The notes beneath the pieces were generated by a model. It was not told the origin of the DNA. It worked only from the letters and a program-made list of their open reading frames with translations, and did not search any database. The position numbers and the translations under genes were made by a program. From positions 20,541-84,540 of the forward strand of contig JANQWV010000028.1 of assembly GCA_030729695.1 (NCBI GenBank): a stretch of 64,000 nucleotides of DNA, written 5' to 3'. Positions 28,001 through 36,558 of the stretch are shown here, piece by piece (position 1 is the first letter of the stretch; each line of letters starts with the position of its first letter). This stretch comes from Flavobacteriales bacterium. Lineage in GTDB: Bacteria > Bacteroidota > Bacteroidia > Flavobacteriales_D > Sanyastnellaceae.

Positions 28001-28950
28001 CTGTTCCTGGAGGTGTGACTTATCCAACCATAGATTTGTGTTTGGGAGAAAGTGTTGTTTTGCAATCGGAAGAGGGACTCACCTATTCCTGGTCTCCTTC
28101 CGCTGGATTGAATTCAACCACAATTCAGAATCCGACTGCTTCACCAAGTAATTCAATTACCTATAACGTTGCTATTACCAATTCTTGCGGAGCAGGGAAT
28201 TCCGAAGTGTCAATCAATGTCATTGAATTGAATGTAGTAGCATCCGAAGGTGGAACTGTTTGTTTGGGCGATTTTTATCCTATTGAAGCAAATGGAGCTG
28301 ACTTTTATTCGTGGCTGCCATATAGCAGTGTTGTTGATGCATCTTCTAGTTCAACGTTAGCGAATGCACCGTTTTCGCAATGGATCACTGTAGTTGGAAC
28401 AGACGTGAACGGATGTGCAGATACCGATTCATTGTACATGAATATTCTTCAATTGCCAGAAGTTGATGCCGGTCCGGATCAGTACTTCGATTATCCAGGA
28501 AGCACAACCTTATTCGGAAATACATTCGGATTGAATTTTAACTGGTCTCCTTCTACAGGCTTGTCTTGCACAGACTGTGCTTATCCTGATGCAATGCCAT
28601 CAGAGCCCACCTGGTATTATCTGTCAACAATGAACAATACGGGTTGTGTGGGAATAGATTCGGTTTATGTTCGGCCGTATTTCCCAGTTTATGTCCCCAA
28701 TACCGTAACGCCGAACGGTGATGGCTTGAATGATGTTTTCTTAGTTGTTGGAGAAAATTTAACTGGATTTCATCTTCAAATTTTCGATCGTTGGGGAATC
28801 ATGATTTTTGAAACGAAGAATCCGAATGAGCCGTGGTTAGCGGGATACAAGGGGTATTTTGTTCCGAATGATGTCTATACTTGGAAACTAACGTTCGACT
28901 CGTTGGAAAGCAGACAGCAATTAATTGGACACGTAACTGTGATTCGTTAG
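25063..28950 (+). CDS. Large secreted protein: DUF7948-like N-terminus, SBBP-like repeats, PKD domain, T9SS type B (CHU_C, gliding-motility-associated) C-terminal domain
   Basis: Signal peptide after ATG 25063; ISFIQNKGQWPSQVRYKAEIPGG; FIGGSAADAIYSLEFANDGSILVAGGT repeats; DFIWNFGDGQTSTAFQPSHVF (PKD); C-term VYVPNTVTPNGDGLNDVFLVVGENLTGFHLQIFDRWGIMIFETKNPNEPWLAGYKGYFVPNDVYTWKLTF. Confidence 0.88.
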   Translation: MFPQRRALLFFLIFLAGLPAIVSSQISFIQNKGQWPSQVRYKAEIPGGSFWIQSEGFAYQLFDSTIFNPDHKPNVLPDSTVTLFFLQQLENASLNLAEEQDDLPGYFNYYLGSDSTKWSSHVKRFQNINFQNVYEGINLRLLGKSKSVKYQFELQPHVNPNQISWHYHDSLRLELDTSGNLITHHGHGRIYESRPFAFQSINGHLIEVKCDYVLNGNRLQFVLGEYDSNFTLIIDPEISFSTFIGSSANNFGFTACDDLSGNLVSGASVFANNYPTTANAYSTTFNPTAGNYFDVAISKFDATGSALLYSTYLGGLHQETPHSVVVDNLDRIIVFGVTGSSDFPTTLGTFQPLFSGGAPLMMTTFFTSGHPDGCDFFISKFNASGTLAGSTFLGDASNDGLNYANELFYNYGDAFRGVVNVDANNNIFIGSCVRGNADLAGGSIQTNYGGGDSDGYIAKFNPSLSMLLWSTYIGGSAADAIYSLEFANDGSILVAGGTKSQNFPFCSGGEDSNWNGATDGFILKIDPVNFNVTSGTFVGTGEYDQVYFLQTDLNDNIYCLGQTTGSMSITPGLYGQPNSGQFIRKYNPTLSTLNWSTTIGTGSGEIDISPTAFLVSDCNQIYFSGWGGHTNSLTCPALTCLAYNSTTNNLPITADAFQSTTDGSDFYLAVLNADATQLVYGSYLGGSSSAEHVDGGTSRFDKSGSVYQAVCAGCQNNDDFPTTPGAWSSTNNSFGCNLAVFRFNLGQLEAIANVQGPSQICVGTPAQFTNETQNASDFIWNFGDGQTSTAFQPSHVFNAVGNVTVSMIASDINDCYLSDTATVNLQIIEFVPPTIAPANPLCVGESVTLNANGSANLFWLNNATLSNVNGNTAVATPLNSTTYYVSDFNACGSDTVGVYVNVIIPIAEAGPDHTICIGDSQPLTASGGASYVWQVSPSLSSLNTAATVATPTEDEQFFVMVTTPEGCIATDSCYVFVEQTVPGGVTYPTIDLCLGESVVLQSEEGLTYSWSPSAGLNSTTIQNPTASPSNSITYNVAITNSCGAGNSEVSINVIELNVVASEGGTVCLGDFYPIEANGADFYSWLPYSSVVDASSSSTLANAPFSQWITVVGTDVNGCADTDSLYMNILQLPEVDAGPDQYFDYPGSTTLFGNTFGLNFNWSPSTGLSCTDCAYPDAMPSEPTWYYLSTMNNTGCVGIDSVYVRPYFPVYVPNTVTPNGDGLNDVFLVVGENLTGFHLQIFDRWGIMIFETKNPNEPWLAGYKGYFVPNDVYTWKLTFDSLESRQQLIGHVTVIR

Positions 28951-28985
28951 TGGCTTTTGGAATAAATTCGCGGAAACAATTTACC

Positions 28986-29768
28986 ATGTCATTTCAATTT
29001 TTACTTCTTGAAAACATTGGTGCAACACGCATCATTACCATAAACAGACCCGATCAAATGAATGCCTTGAACAAGGCAACCATTGAAGAGCTTCACACCG
29101 CTTTTGCAGATGCTGAAGCAGATGAAAACGTTCGCGCAATTGTGTTAACTGGCGCAGGAGAGAAAGCTTTCGTAGCGGGTGCAGACATTAAGGAATTCGC
29201 AAGTTTTTCTGTTGAACAAGGAAAGGAACTTTCGTTGTTGGGACATGAACAATTATTCAATTTCGTAGAGCGTTTGAACACTCCCGTAATTGCTGCCGTA
29301 AACGGATATGCATTCGGAGGTGGTTTAGAATTGGCCATGAGCTGTCACATGCGTGTGGCCTCTTCGAATGCAGTCATGGGATTGCCTGAAGTTTCTTTGG
29401 GTGTCATTCCCGGATACGGCGGAACACAGCGTTTGCCACGATTGGTTGGAAGAGGAAAGGCAACCGAGTTAATCGTTACCGCAGGAAGACTATCAGCAGC
29501 AGACGCATTACAGTGGGGATTGGTAAACCACGTTGTGGAATTGGAAGCATTGATGCAGTTCACGACTGATCTCGCTGGGAAAATTGAGAAACTTTCTCCG
29601 TCAGCGATTTCAAGCGCATTGCGCGCAGTGCAGGCGGGATTTGATAGTGAAGCTATCGGATTGAAATCGGAAGCTGAAGAGTTCGGAAAATGTTTTGGAA
29701 CTGAAGATTTCAAGGAAGGGACAACGGCTTTCATGGAAAAACGCAAACCAACTTTCACAGGTAAATAA
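28986..29768 (+). CDS. Enoyl-CoA hydratase/isomerase family protein (crotonase-like)
   Basis: ATG at 28986; [98 protein letters not shown]. Confidence 0.9.
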   Translation: MSFQFLLLENIGATRIITINRPDQMNALNKATIEELHTAFADAEADENVRAIVLTGAGEKAFVAGADIKEFASFSVEQGKELSLLGHEQLFNFVERLNTPVIAAVNGYAFGGGLELAMSCHMRVASSNAVMGLPEVSLGVIPGYGGTQRLPRLVGRGKATELIVTAGRLSAADALQWGLVNHVVELEALMQFTTDLAGKIEKLSPSAISSALRAVQAGFDSEAIGLKSEAEEFGKCFGTEDFKEGTTAFMEKRKPTFTGK

Positions 29769-30202
29769 TGAAAGTAGCCTTAATAAATAAATCGAAGTAT
29801 CCAGCTCCAGCCTACGCTACGGCGCATGCAGCGGGATTAGATCTTCGCGCGAATATTGAAGAATCCATTGAATTGAAATCACTCGAAAGAGTGTTGGTTC
29901 CAACCGGATTGTTCATGGAATTGCCTGTTGGTGTTGAAGCGCAAATTCGTCCGCGAAGTGGCCTTGCATTCAAGAACGGAATTACGGTGTTAAATACTCC
30001 TGGAACCATTGATGCCGATTACCGCGGAGAGATCAAAGTTTTATTGGTCAATTTGTCGAATGAACCTTTCTCTATTGAGCCTGGCGAGCGCATTGCGCAA
30101 ATGGTTGTAGCCAAGCACGAACAAGTAGAATGGGTAGAGCAAGATTCGCTTTCGGAAAGTGAAAGAGGTGCAGGCGGATTCGGCAGCACAGGCGTGAAAT
30201 AA
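29768..30202 (+). CDS. dut: dUTP diphosphatase
   Basis: [70 protein letters not shown]. Confidence 0.95.
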   Translation: MKVALINKSKYPAPAYATAHAAGLDLRANIEESIELKSLERVLVPTGLFMELPVGVEAQIRPRSGLAFKNGITVLNTPGTIDADYRGEIKVLLVNLSNEPFSIEPGERIAQMVVAKHEQVEWVEQDSLSESERGAGGFGSTGVK

Positions 30203-30236
30203 TTCATTCAATTTCAAATGTTCATTACTTCGTAGG

Positions 30237-30262
30237 AAGGCCGAAAAGATTTCGGCCTTTTT
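30237..30262 (+). terminator. Intrinsic terminator downstream of dut
   Basis: aaggccgaaa (30237-30246) - aga - tttcggcctt (30250-30259), 10-bp perfect stem, followed by T-rich ttttgctttctttt. Confidence 0.85.
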
Positions 30263-30295
30263 GCTTTCTTTTGTTAGAAAGAATATTCAGAAGAA

Positions 30296-31297
30296 ATGAG
30301 AATTGTTATTCCAATGGCGGGTATGGGAAAGCGTTTGCGCCCGCATACCCTCGTAACTCCGAAACCCCTCGTGCGCATTGCAGAGAAGCCTATTGTTCAG
30401 CGATTGGTAGAGGATATTGTTTCTATTCAAACCGAAAAAGTTGAAGAGATTGCATTCATTATCGGTCGATTCGGAAAGGAAGTTGAGAATAATCTTGTTG
30501 CCTTAGCAGAACAGCTAGGCGCTAAAGGAACCATACATTACCAAGACGAAGCATTGGGAACAGCACACGCGATTCTCTGCGCAGAGTCTGCGCTGCAAGG
30601 TCCCGTTACTGTGGCTTTCGCAGATACACTTTTTCGTGCCGACTTCAAATTAGATCCAAACGCAGACGGTGTTTTGTGGGTGAAGAAAATTGAAGATCCA
30701 CGTCAGTTTGGTGTTGTTGAATTGAATGCCGAAGGCACCATTGTTTCCTTCCAAGAAAAACCACAAGAGTTCGTTTCAGATTTAGCCATGATTGGAATTT
30801 ATTATTTCAAAGACGGCGAATGGTTGAAACGTGAACTTCGATATTTGTTAGACAACAACATCATGAACGGAGGCGAATACCAATTGCCAGACGCCATGCG
30901 CAACATGATGAAGCAAGGAGCCAAGTTTGTTCCGGGTGAAGTGAACGAGTGGATGGATTGCGGAAATAAGGCTGCAGTAGTGGAAACGATGGCTTCCGTT
31001 GTTTCAAGACTTCCGCAAAATCACAACGTGAAGTTGGAAGGGGATTCGAAAATTATTGAGCCTTGTTATTTCGGGAATAATGTCGTCCTTCACAATTCTA
31101 CAGTTGGTCCAAACGTTAGCATTGCCAGCAACGTTTCCATCACAAATTCAACACTTGAAAACACGTCCATTGAATCCAATTCAAAAGTTGAGAACTGTCA
31201 GCTTAAAAATTCATTGGTCGATGAGTATTGTCAAGTCATAGGAGTGAAGGGAGTGCTTGATTTGGGTTCTTACAATTCCATTCAAAACAATGACTAA
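30296..31297 (+). CDS. Sugar-phosphate nucleotidyltransferase with hexapeptide-like C-terminus
   Basis: MRIVIPMAGMGKRLRPHTLVTPKPLVRIAEKPIVQRLVEDIV; HYQDEALGTAHAIL; VVELNAEGTIVSFQEKP; C-terminal NNVVLHNSTVGPNVSIASNVSITNSTLENTSI. Confidence 0.85.
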   Translation: MRIVIPMAGMGKRLRPHTLVTPKPLVRIAEKPIVQRLVEDIVSIQTEKVEEIAFIIGRFGKEVENNLVALAEQLGAKGTIHYQDEALGTAHAILCAESALQGPVTVAFADTLFRADFKLDPNADGVLWVKKIEDPRQFGVVELNAEGTIVSFQEKPQEFVSDLAMIGIYYFKDGEWLKRELRYLLDNNIMNGGEYQLPDAMRNMMKQGAKFVPGEVNEWMDCGNKAAVVETMASVVSRLPQNHNVKLEGDSKIIEPCYFGNNVVLHNSTVGPNVSIASNVSITNSTLENTSIESNSKVENCQLKNSLVDEYCQVIGVKGVLDLGSYNSIQNND

Positions 31298-32987
31298 CAA
31301 AATTCTTCTTTTTTTCTCTTTGGTTGTTCTCGCTTCATGCGGTAAAACAAAACCGACTGCAGTTACAGACGAAAATCACGCGAAGTTTCAGCAGTATTTT
31401 TATCAGGGGGAAAAAGCGAAGATGGCAGGCAATTTTGAGATTGCAATCAACTACTTCAACACCGCATTGAAATACGAAGAGGTGAGTGCTGCTCATTATG
31501 AAATTTCAAAATTGTGTTCACAGCTTCCCAAGTTTGAAAAAATGGGAAAAGAGCACATCGAACGCGCAGTGGAGATGGAACCTACCAATTCTTGGTATTT
31601 GAAGGATTTAGGATACTATGAAATTTATTCAGGTGACATCAAAGAAGGAATCAAGCATTTCGATTTAGCCGTGAAGTACAGCTCGAATCCGGTGCCGGTT
31701 TTGAATGAGTATCTAAATGTTATTGGCAACTACGATATGAATCAAGCTGCCAGTGTGCTCGCTCAAATCGCGGCCATTCAAGGGGAAGATGAGGATGTGG
31801 CCCGCAAGCGTTTTGAACTTTTAAGTGCGCAAGGCAAATTTAAAGAAGCGGGAAAGGTCTTAGAAGATTTCGAGAGTAAGAACAAAGTAGAAGATGCGTA
31901 TTATTTCTATTTGTTAGATTTTTATCGTGAGAATAAGATGAGTGAAGAAGCTTCAAAATGGCTGAAGCACATGAAGGAAGTTATTCCTAACAATGGAAAA
32001 TTACTTCTAGAAGAAAGTGGTGAGTTGGCCAATTCGGGTCAGGATGCAAAGAGCTATGAGGTTCTGAAAAAATCAATCAAATCAGGAGATTTGGCCTGGT
32101 ACGATGCAGTGGATATTCTAAAAAAGTATGAAGAACGTGCAGCGCAGGACGAAAAATTCTTAAAGCCTCTTTGGGAAATTTTCGACCTTACGTTCAATCA
32201 GTTTAAATCGGAATATCAGTGCTTGGTTCAATTGTCTTTTGTTGCGAATCATCAAAATAATTTTGTTCGTCAAGAGGAAATGTTAAAGCTGGCCATTGAC
32301 TTAAACAAAAGTGATTTGTTGGTGTGGCAGTTCTTACTAGAGAACCAAAAGGCACTGCGCAAGTGGAATGAATTAGTGAAATATGCAAATGAAGCATTGG
32401 AGCTTTATCCGACCGATGCTGAAGTGTATTACTATGGCGGTTTGGGTTATCTCAAATTACAAGATTACACGAAGTCTTTGGAATTGCTCTTGACGGGAAG
32501 AGATTTGGTAATAGAAGATCCAGAACTTCTTTCTCAGTTTTATTCTTCGCTGGGAAGTGTTTACTTCAAGACAGACAATTGGACAGAATGCCAGAAGTCG
32601 TTTGAGCAGGCATTGATTCAAAATCCAGATAATGCTACAGGGCTTAACAATTACGCGTATTATCTCGCTTTGAAAAAAGTGCAGTTGGATAAGGCCTTGG
32701 GTATTATTCAATATGCCGTTTCTATGCAACCCAACAACGCTATTTACTTAGACACATTTGGATTTGTATTGTTTCAAAAGAAACAATATCAGAATGCGTT
32801 GGTGCAACTCGAAATTGCTGCAGGAATACTGAAAACAGATCAAGAGATTTGGGAACATTTGGGCGATACCTATTTCATGTTAGGCAACGAAGCGAAAGCG
32901 CTAGAATGCTGGAACAAAGCGTTGACTTTGAATCCAGCTCATTCGAAATTGAAAGAAAAAATTAACCAAAAGAAATTCATTGAATAA
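31290..32987 (+). CDS. Tetratricopeptide-repeat lipoprotein
   Basis: ATG at 31290 overlapping the previous gene: MTNKILLFFSLVVLASCGKTK lipobox; multiple TPR units (DNATGLNNYAYYLALKKVQLDKALGIIQYAVSMQPNNAIYLDTFGFVLFQKKQYQNALVQLEIA). Confidence 0.85.
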   Translation: MTNKILLFFSLVVLASCGKTKPTAVTDENHAKFQQYFYQGEKAKMAGNFEIAINYFNTALKYEEVSAAHYEISKLCSQLPKFEKMGKEHIERAVEMEPTNSWYLKDLGYYEIYSGDIKEGIKHFDLAVKYSSNPVPVLNEYLNVIGNYDMNQAASVLAQIAAIQGEDEDVARKRFELLSAQGKFKEAGKVLEDFESKNKVEDAYYFYLLDFYRENKMSEEASKWLKHMKEVIPNNGKLLLEESGELANSGQDAKSYEVLKKSIKSGDLAWYDAVDILKKYEERAAQDEKFLKPLWEIFDLTFNQFKSEYQCLVQLSFVANHQNNFVRQEEMLKLAIDLNKSDLLVWQFLLENQKALRKWNELVKYANEALELYPTDAEVYYYGGLGYLKLQDYTKSLELLLTGRDLVIEDPELLSQFYSSLGSVYFKTDNWTECQKSFEQALIQNPDNATGLNNYAYYLALKKVQLDKALGIIQYAVSMQPNNAIYLDTFGFVLFQKKQYQNALVQLEIAAGILKTDQEIWEHLGDTYFMLGNEAKALECWNKALTLNPAHSKLKEKINQKKFIE

Positions 32988-33849
32988 GTATCTCATCATA
33001 CTCCTTATCCCATTTCTCTTCGCCTGCAAAAGCAAAGAGGTTGTTGTTACACAAGAACCGCTGAAGGAAAGAACGCAAGCTTTTTTGACTAGAAATATCG
33101 AGAAGAATAAATTCGAATTTGATTGGTTGGGAATGAAGCTCGACGCTGAATTTACAAGCGGAGAAGAGCAGCAAGGATTCAAGGCCACTGTTCGCATGCG
33201 TAAGGACAGCGCAGTATCTGTAAGCGTGAGTCCGGCATTGGGTATTGAGGTGTTGCGACTTTTGGTTGATAAGGATAGTTTGAAAATGGTTTCTGACATT
33301 CCTGGAGATAAGTATGTTTTCTTGGGCTCTGTGAATCAGTTGACAGAACTAGCAAAGATTGACTTGGATCTATCTACGCTTCAAGATTTATTAATCGGAA
33401 ACCCAATTGGTTTAAGCCGCGAGGAAGGTCGTATGAAAAGTGGAATTGAGAAACTTGACGTTGAATATTACACCCTTGTATCTCGTATGTCTCGACGTGT
33501 TAGGAGAGCGTCGGAGGATCAAGATTCATTGACAAATCGCGATGGACGAAGAGTTCCCAAAAGGTTGGAAGATAACGATTGGATTTCTTCCAAATTCTGG
33601 ATTGAATCGGATTTGTACAAAGTGGTGAAATGTGAGTTGACCGATATACGCACGAAAAGAATGGTGCAGATTAACTATTCTGAGTTCGATGAAGAAGATC
33701 CTTCGCATTATCCGCATAAGTGCAACATTCAAATCGATGATGTGAAAGGAAAGACAGCACTCGATTTTAAAATTGTTCGATTGAACACACAGAATCATTA
33801 CGATTTTTCGTTCGACTACGATAAGGACTATCCAATCAAAAGGAAATAG
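32980..33849 (+). CDS. DUF4292-type lipoprotein (possibly LolB-like fold)
   Basis: Putative TTG start overlapping the upstream TAA: MNKYLIILLIPFLFACKSKEVVV lipobox; FDWLGMKLDAEFTSGEEQQGFKATVRMRKDSAVSVSVSPALGIEVLRLLVDKDSLKMV...LQDLLIGNPIGL. Confidence 0.75.
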   Translation: MNKYLIILLIPFLFACKSKEVVVTQEPLKERTQAFLTRNIEKNKFEFDWLGMKLDAEFTSGEEQQGFKATVRMRKDSAVSVSVSPALGIEVLRLLVDKDSLKMVSDIPGDKYVFLGSVNQLTELAKIDLDLSTLQDLLIGNPIGLSREEGRMKSGIEKLDVEYYTLVSRMSRRVRRASEDQDSLTNRDGRRVPKRLEDNDWISSKFWIESDLYKVVKCELTDIRTKRMVQINYSEFDEEDPSHYPHKCNIQIDDVKGKTALDFKIVRLNTQNHYDFSFDYDKDYPIKRK

Positions 33850-33851
33850 GA

Positions 33852-35267
33852 ATGAAAGGGCTGAATAAATCACATGTTTCTTACGCGCTTCTTGTGCTTA
33901 TTCTTGTTTGTTCAGGAATGACCTTTCAATGGGTATTTGCTCAAACCAAGAAAGCAGAGCTTACCTCTCGTAGAAGCGAATTGAATAATGAAATAGCAAG
34001 AACGAAGCAACTCATCAAGGAATATCAGGCCGATCAGCGCAGCGCTTCAGCAGAACTCTCGTTGTTGAATGAGCAAATTCGTTTGCGTGAAGAATTAATC
34101 CAATCCATCAATTCAGAAGTAGGAACCATTGATGGTGAAATTAAAAAAGGTGAAGGTCGCGTGGTTGATCTTGAAGCGAGCATTCAAGATTTAAAAGCTG
34201 AATACGCGAAGATGATTTACAACAGCTACAAGCAGCGTTCATCCTATTCGAAACTAGCATTCATTCTTTCTTCATCAGATTTCTTCCAGGCGGTAAAGCG
34301 TGTTCAGCTTTTGAAGCAATACGCTGAGAACAGGAAATTTCATGCTCAACAAATGAAAGATGCTCAGTTAGAGATAGCCGAAAATATTTCTATGTTGGAA
34401 GGAAACAAACAGACCAAGTTGGCCCTTTCGAGCGATGAACAAAGTGAACGAAACGAGATTGCGTTGAACAAATTAGAACAACAGAAGAAGTTGGAATTCC
34501 TTAAATCGGAAGAAGGGAAATTACGTGAAATTCAGCGTCAAAAGGAAGTTGAGAGAAGGCAGTTAACTAATAAGATTGAAGAAATTGTTCGTCAAGAAAT
34601 CGCTGCAGAGAACGAACGTATTCGCAAGCAAGAAGCAGAGAAAGCGAGGCTTGCGGAAGAGAAGAGGAAGGAAGATCAACGAAGAGCTGCAGCGAATGCA
34701 ACGGCTTCGAATAATGCATCTGCCAACGCCTCGGGAACAACAGCACCTGTTAAGACCAATACACCTGTCGCGGTGGTTACACCGCCGAAACCAGTCGTAA
34801 ATGCAACTCCCAAAATGGAAAGTGCACCGGAGGTTGTTCTCGCAAATACAGTATTCGAACAGAATAAAGGAAGTTTGCCTTGGCCTATTGCGTCAGGAGC
34901 TGTCGGATCTAAGTTCGGTAGGCATGCGCATGAAAGCATTGCGGGTATTGAGGTGAACAACAAAGGCGTGGATTTCATTACTTCAGCAAATGCAGAAATA
35001 TTCACGGTGTTCAACGGAACAGTAACCAGTGTCTTCAATATTCAAGGTGCTGGAATGAACGTGATTGTCACACACGGCGCTTACAAAACGGTGTACAGCG
35101 GATTGCAAAACGTCTATGTTTCAGTGGGAACGAAAGTCAACACCAAAGACAAGATAGGAACCGTAGCTGATAACGGTGAAGGTTACGTCCTTCACTTTGA
35201 ATTGGGAAAAGTTTCAGAAGCCGGATGGGTGCCGCAGAACCCAGAGCTTTGGCTGAAAAGACGTTAA
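33852..35267 (+). CDS. Murein hydrolase activator EnvC-like / M23 peptidase-domain protein
   Basis: Coiled coil then LytM domain: LPWPIASGAVGSKFGRHAHESIAGIEVNNKGVDFITSANAEIFTVFNGTVTSVFNIQGAGMNVIVTHGAYKTVYSGLQNVYVSVGTKVNTKDKIGTVADNGEGYVLHFEL. Confidence 0.88.
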   Translation: MKGLNKSHVSYALLVLILVCSGMTFQWVFAQTKKAELTSRRSELNNEIARTKQLIKEYQADQRSASAELSLLNEQIRLREELIQSINSEVGTIDGEIKKGEGRVVDLEASIQDLKAEYAKMIYNSYKQRSSYSKLAFILSSSDFFQAVKRVQLLKQYAENRKFHAQQMKDAQLEIAENISMLEGNKQTKLALSSDEQSERNEIALNKLEQQKKLEFLKSEEGKLREIQRQKEVERRQLTNKIEEIVRQEIAAENERIRKQEAEKARLAEEKRKEDQRRAAANATASNNASANASGTTAPVKTNTPVAVVTPPKPVVNATPKMESAPEVVLANTVFEQNKGSLPWPIASGAVGSKFGRHAHESIAGIEVNNKGVDFITSANAEIFTVFNGTVTSVFNIQGAGMNVIVTHGAYKTVYSGLQNVYVSVGTKVNTKDKIGTVADNGEGYVLHFELGKVSEAGWVPQNPELWLKRR

Positions 35268-35270
35268 GAC

Positions 35271-35798
35271 TTAAACGAATTTAGGATCCGTTTCCATCAC
35301 GTGTCCGCAAGACTTGCACGTTCTCATTTCTTCACTTCCGTAAAATTCTCTGAAGCGAGGTAAGAAATCTTTTTCAATGTTTTCCAAAATGAAATACGTT
35401 TCATGAAGTGGGTGATTGCATTTTTCGCAAAACCACAATAGTCCGTCTTTTAACTCGCGCTCTGCACGTTTCACTTCGATAACAATTCCAACAGTTCCTT
35501 CACCTCTGCGCGGTTGGTGTGGTGTTCTTGGTGGAAGTAAGAACATTTCTCCTTCTTTCACTTCAATATCAACGGCCTTTCCATCTTCTTGCACACCAAT
35601 CATAACGCTGCCTTCAACTTGGAAGAACCATTCTTCGGTCTCGTTGTAGTGATAATCTTTACGAGCGTTTGGTCCGCCAACAATCATGATCACATAGTCC
35701 TCCGATTCAACATAAAGATTTTTATTTCCTACTGGGGGTTGAAGTAAACTTCTGTTTTCTTCGATCCATTTTTTTAGGTTGAAAGGTCTACGAATCAT
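35271..35798 (-). CDS. nbaC: 3-hydroxyanthranilate 3,4-dioxygenase
   Basis: FNLKKWIEENRSLLQPPVGNKNLYVESEDYVIMIVGGPNARKDYHYNETEEWFFQVEG; MFLLPPRTPHQPRR; C-terminal CEKCNHPLHE...CKSCGH. Confidence 0.92.
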   Translation of the reverse strand: MIRRPFNLKKWIEENRSLLQPPVGNKNLYVESEDYVIMIVGGPNARKDYHYNETEEWFFQVEGSVMIGVQEDGKAVDIEVKEGEMFLLPPRTPHQPRRGEGTVGIVIEVKRAERELKDGLLWFCEKCNHPLHETYFILENIEKDFLPRFREFYGSEEMRTCKSCGHVMETDPKFV

Positions 35799-36529
35799 AA
35801 GGCATTCAATTTTTGTATTTCGAAAAGTATTTCAGGATTCTGTTCTACTGCGGTTCCCATAACCACAACGTCGGCACCCGCTTGCCAAGCAGCATGCGCT
35901 TGTTGTTCATTCACTATTCCTCCACCAACAATTACAGGAAGTTGTGTAGTCTTTTTTACAGCGTAAATCAGTTCTTGAGAAACTGGAAAATCTGCCCCAC
36001 TTCCGGTGTCTAAATAGAAACAACGAAGTCCTAAATATTTTCCTGCAAGCGCTGTCGCAGCGGCTACTTCAGGTTTGTCGTTAGGAAGAGGAACGGTCTG
36101 ACTAATGTATATCGCTGTTGTTGTATTTCCGCCATTAACCAACATGTATCCGGTTGGAATGACTTCCTGTTTCCATTCATGTAAATAAGGTGCCGAAACA
36201 ACTTGATGTCCAATAAGGAATTCAGCATTTCTTCCAGATATCAAAGAAAGAAAAAGTGTTGCGTCTACATGTTTGGTAAGTTGCAGTGGATGACCAGGAA
36301 AGAGCACCAATGGCAAAGGACAAGTTGCTCGCAAGCGTTCCACTCGTTCATTGAAATCTGAAGCTGCATTTAAACTTCCACCTACCAGAATAAAATCTAC
36401 GCCAGCAGCCTTGTATAAAGCTCCTTGCTGTTGCGCGTTTTCACTGTTCCATTTATCTGGATCAATAAGAACCGCCAATTGTTTCTTCTTGGAATGAAGC
36501 AGCAATTCTATTTTTCCGGCAGAGGTCAT
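35795..36529 (-). CDS. Geranylgeranylglyceryl/heptaprenylglyceryl phosphate synthase family (PcrB/GGGPS)
   Basis: LAVLIDPDKWN; AAGVDFILVGGSLNAASDFNERVERLRATCPLPLVLFPGHPLQLTKHVDATLFLSLISGRNAEFLIGHQVV; EVIPTGYMLVNGGNTT; LPVIVGGGIVNEQQAHAAWQAGADVVVMGTAVEQNPEIL. Confidence 0.9.
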   Translation of the reverse strand: MTSAGKIELLLHSKKKQLAVLIDPDKWNSENAQQQGALYKAAGVDFILVGGSLNAASDFNERVERLRATCPLPLVLFPGHPLQLTKHVDATLFLSLISGRNAEFLIGHQVVSAPYLHEWKQEVIPTGYMLVNGGNTTTAIYISQTVPLPNDKPEVAAATALAGKYLGLRCFYLDTGSGADFPVSQELIYAVKKTTQLPVIVGGGIVNEQQAHAAWQAGADVVVMGTAVEQNPEILFEIQKLNAL

Positions 36530-36558
36530 GTTTCAAAAATACGAAAGATGAAGATGCT

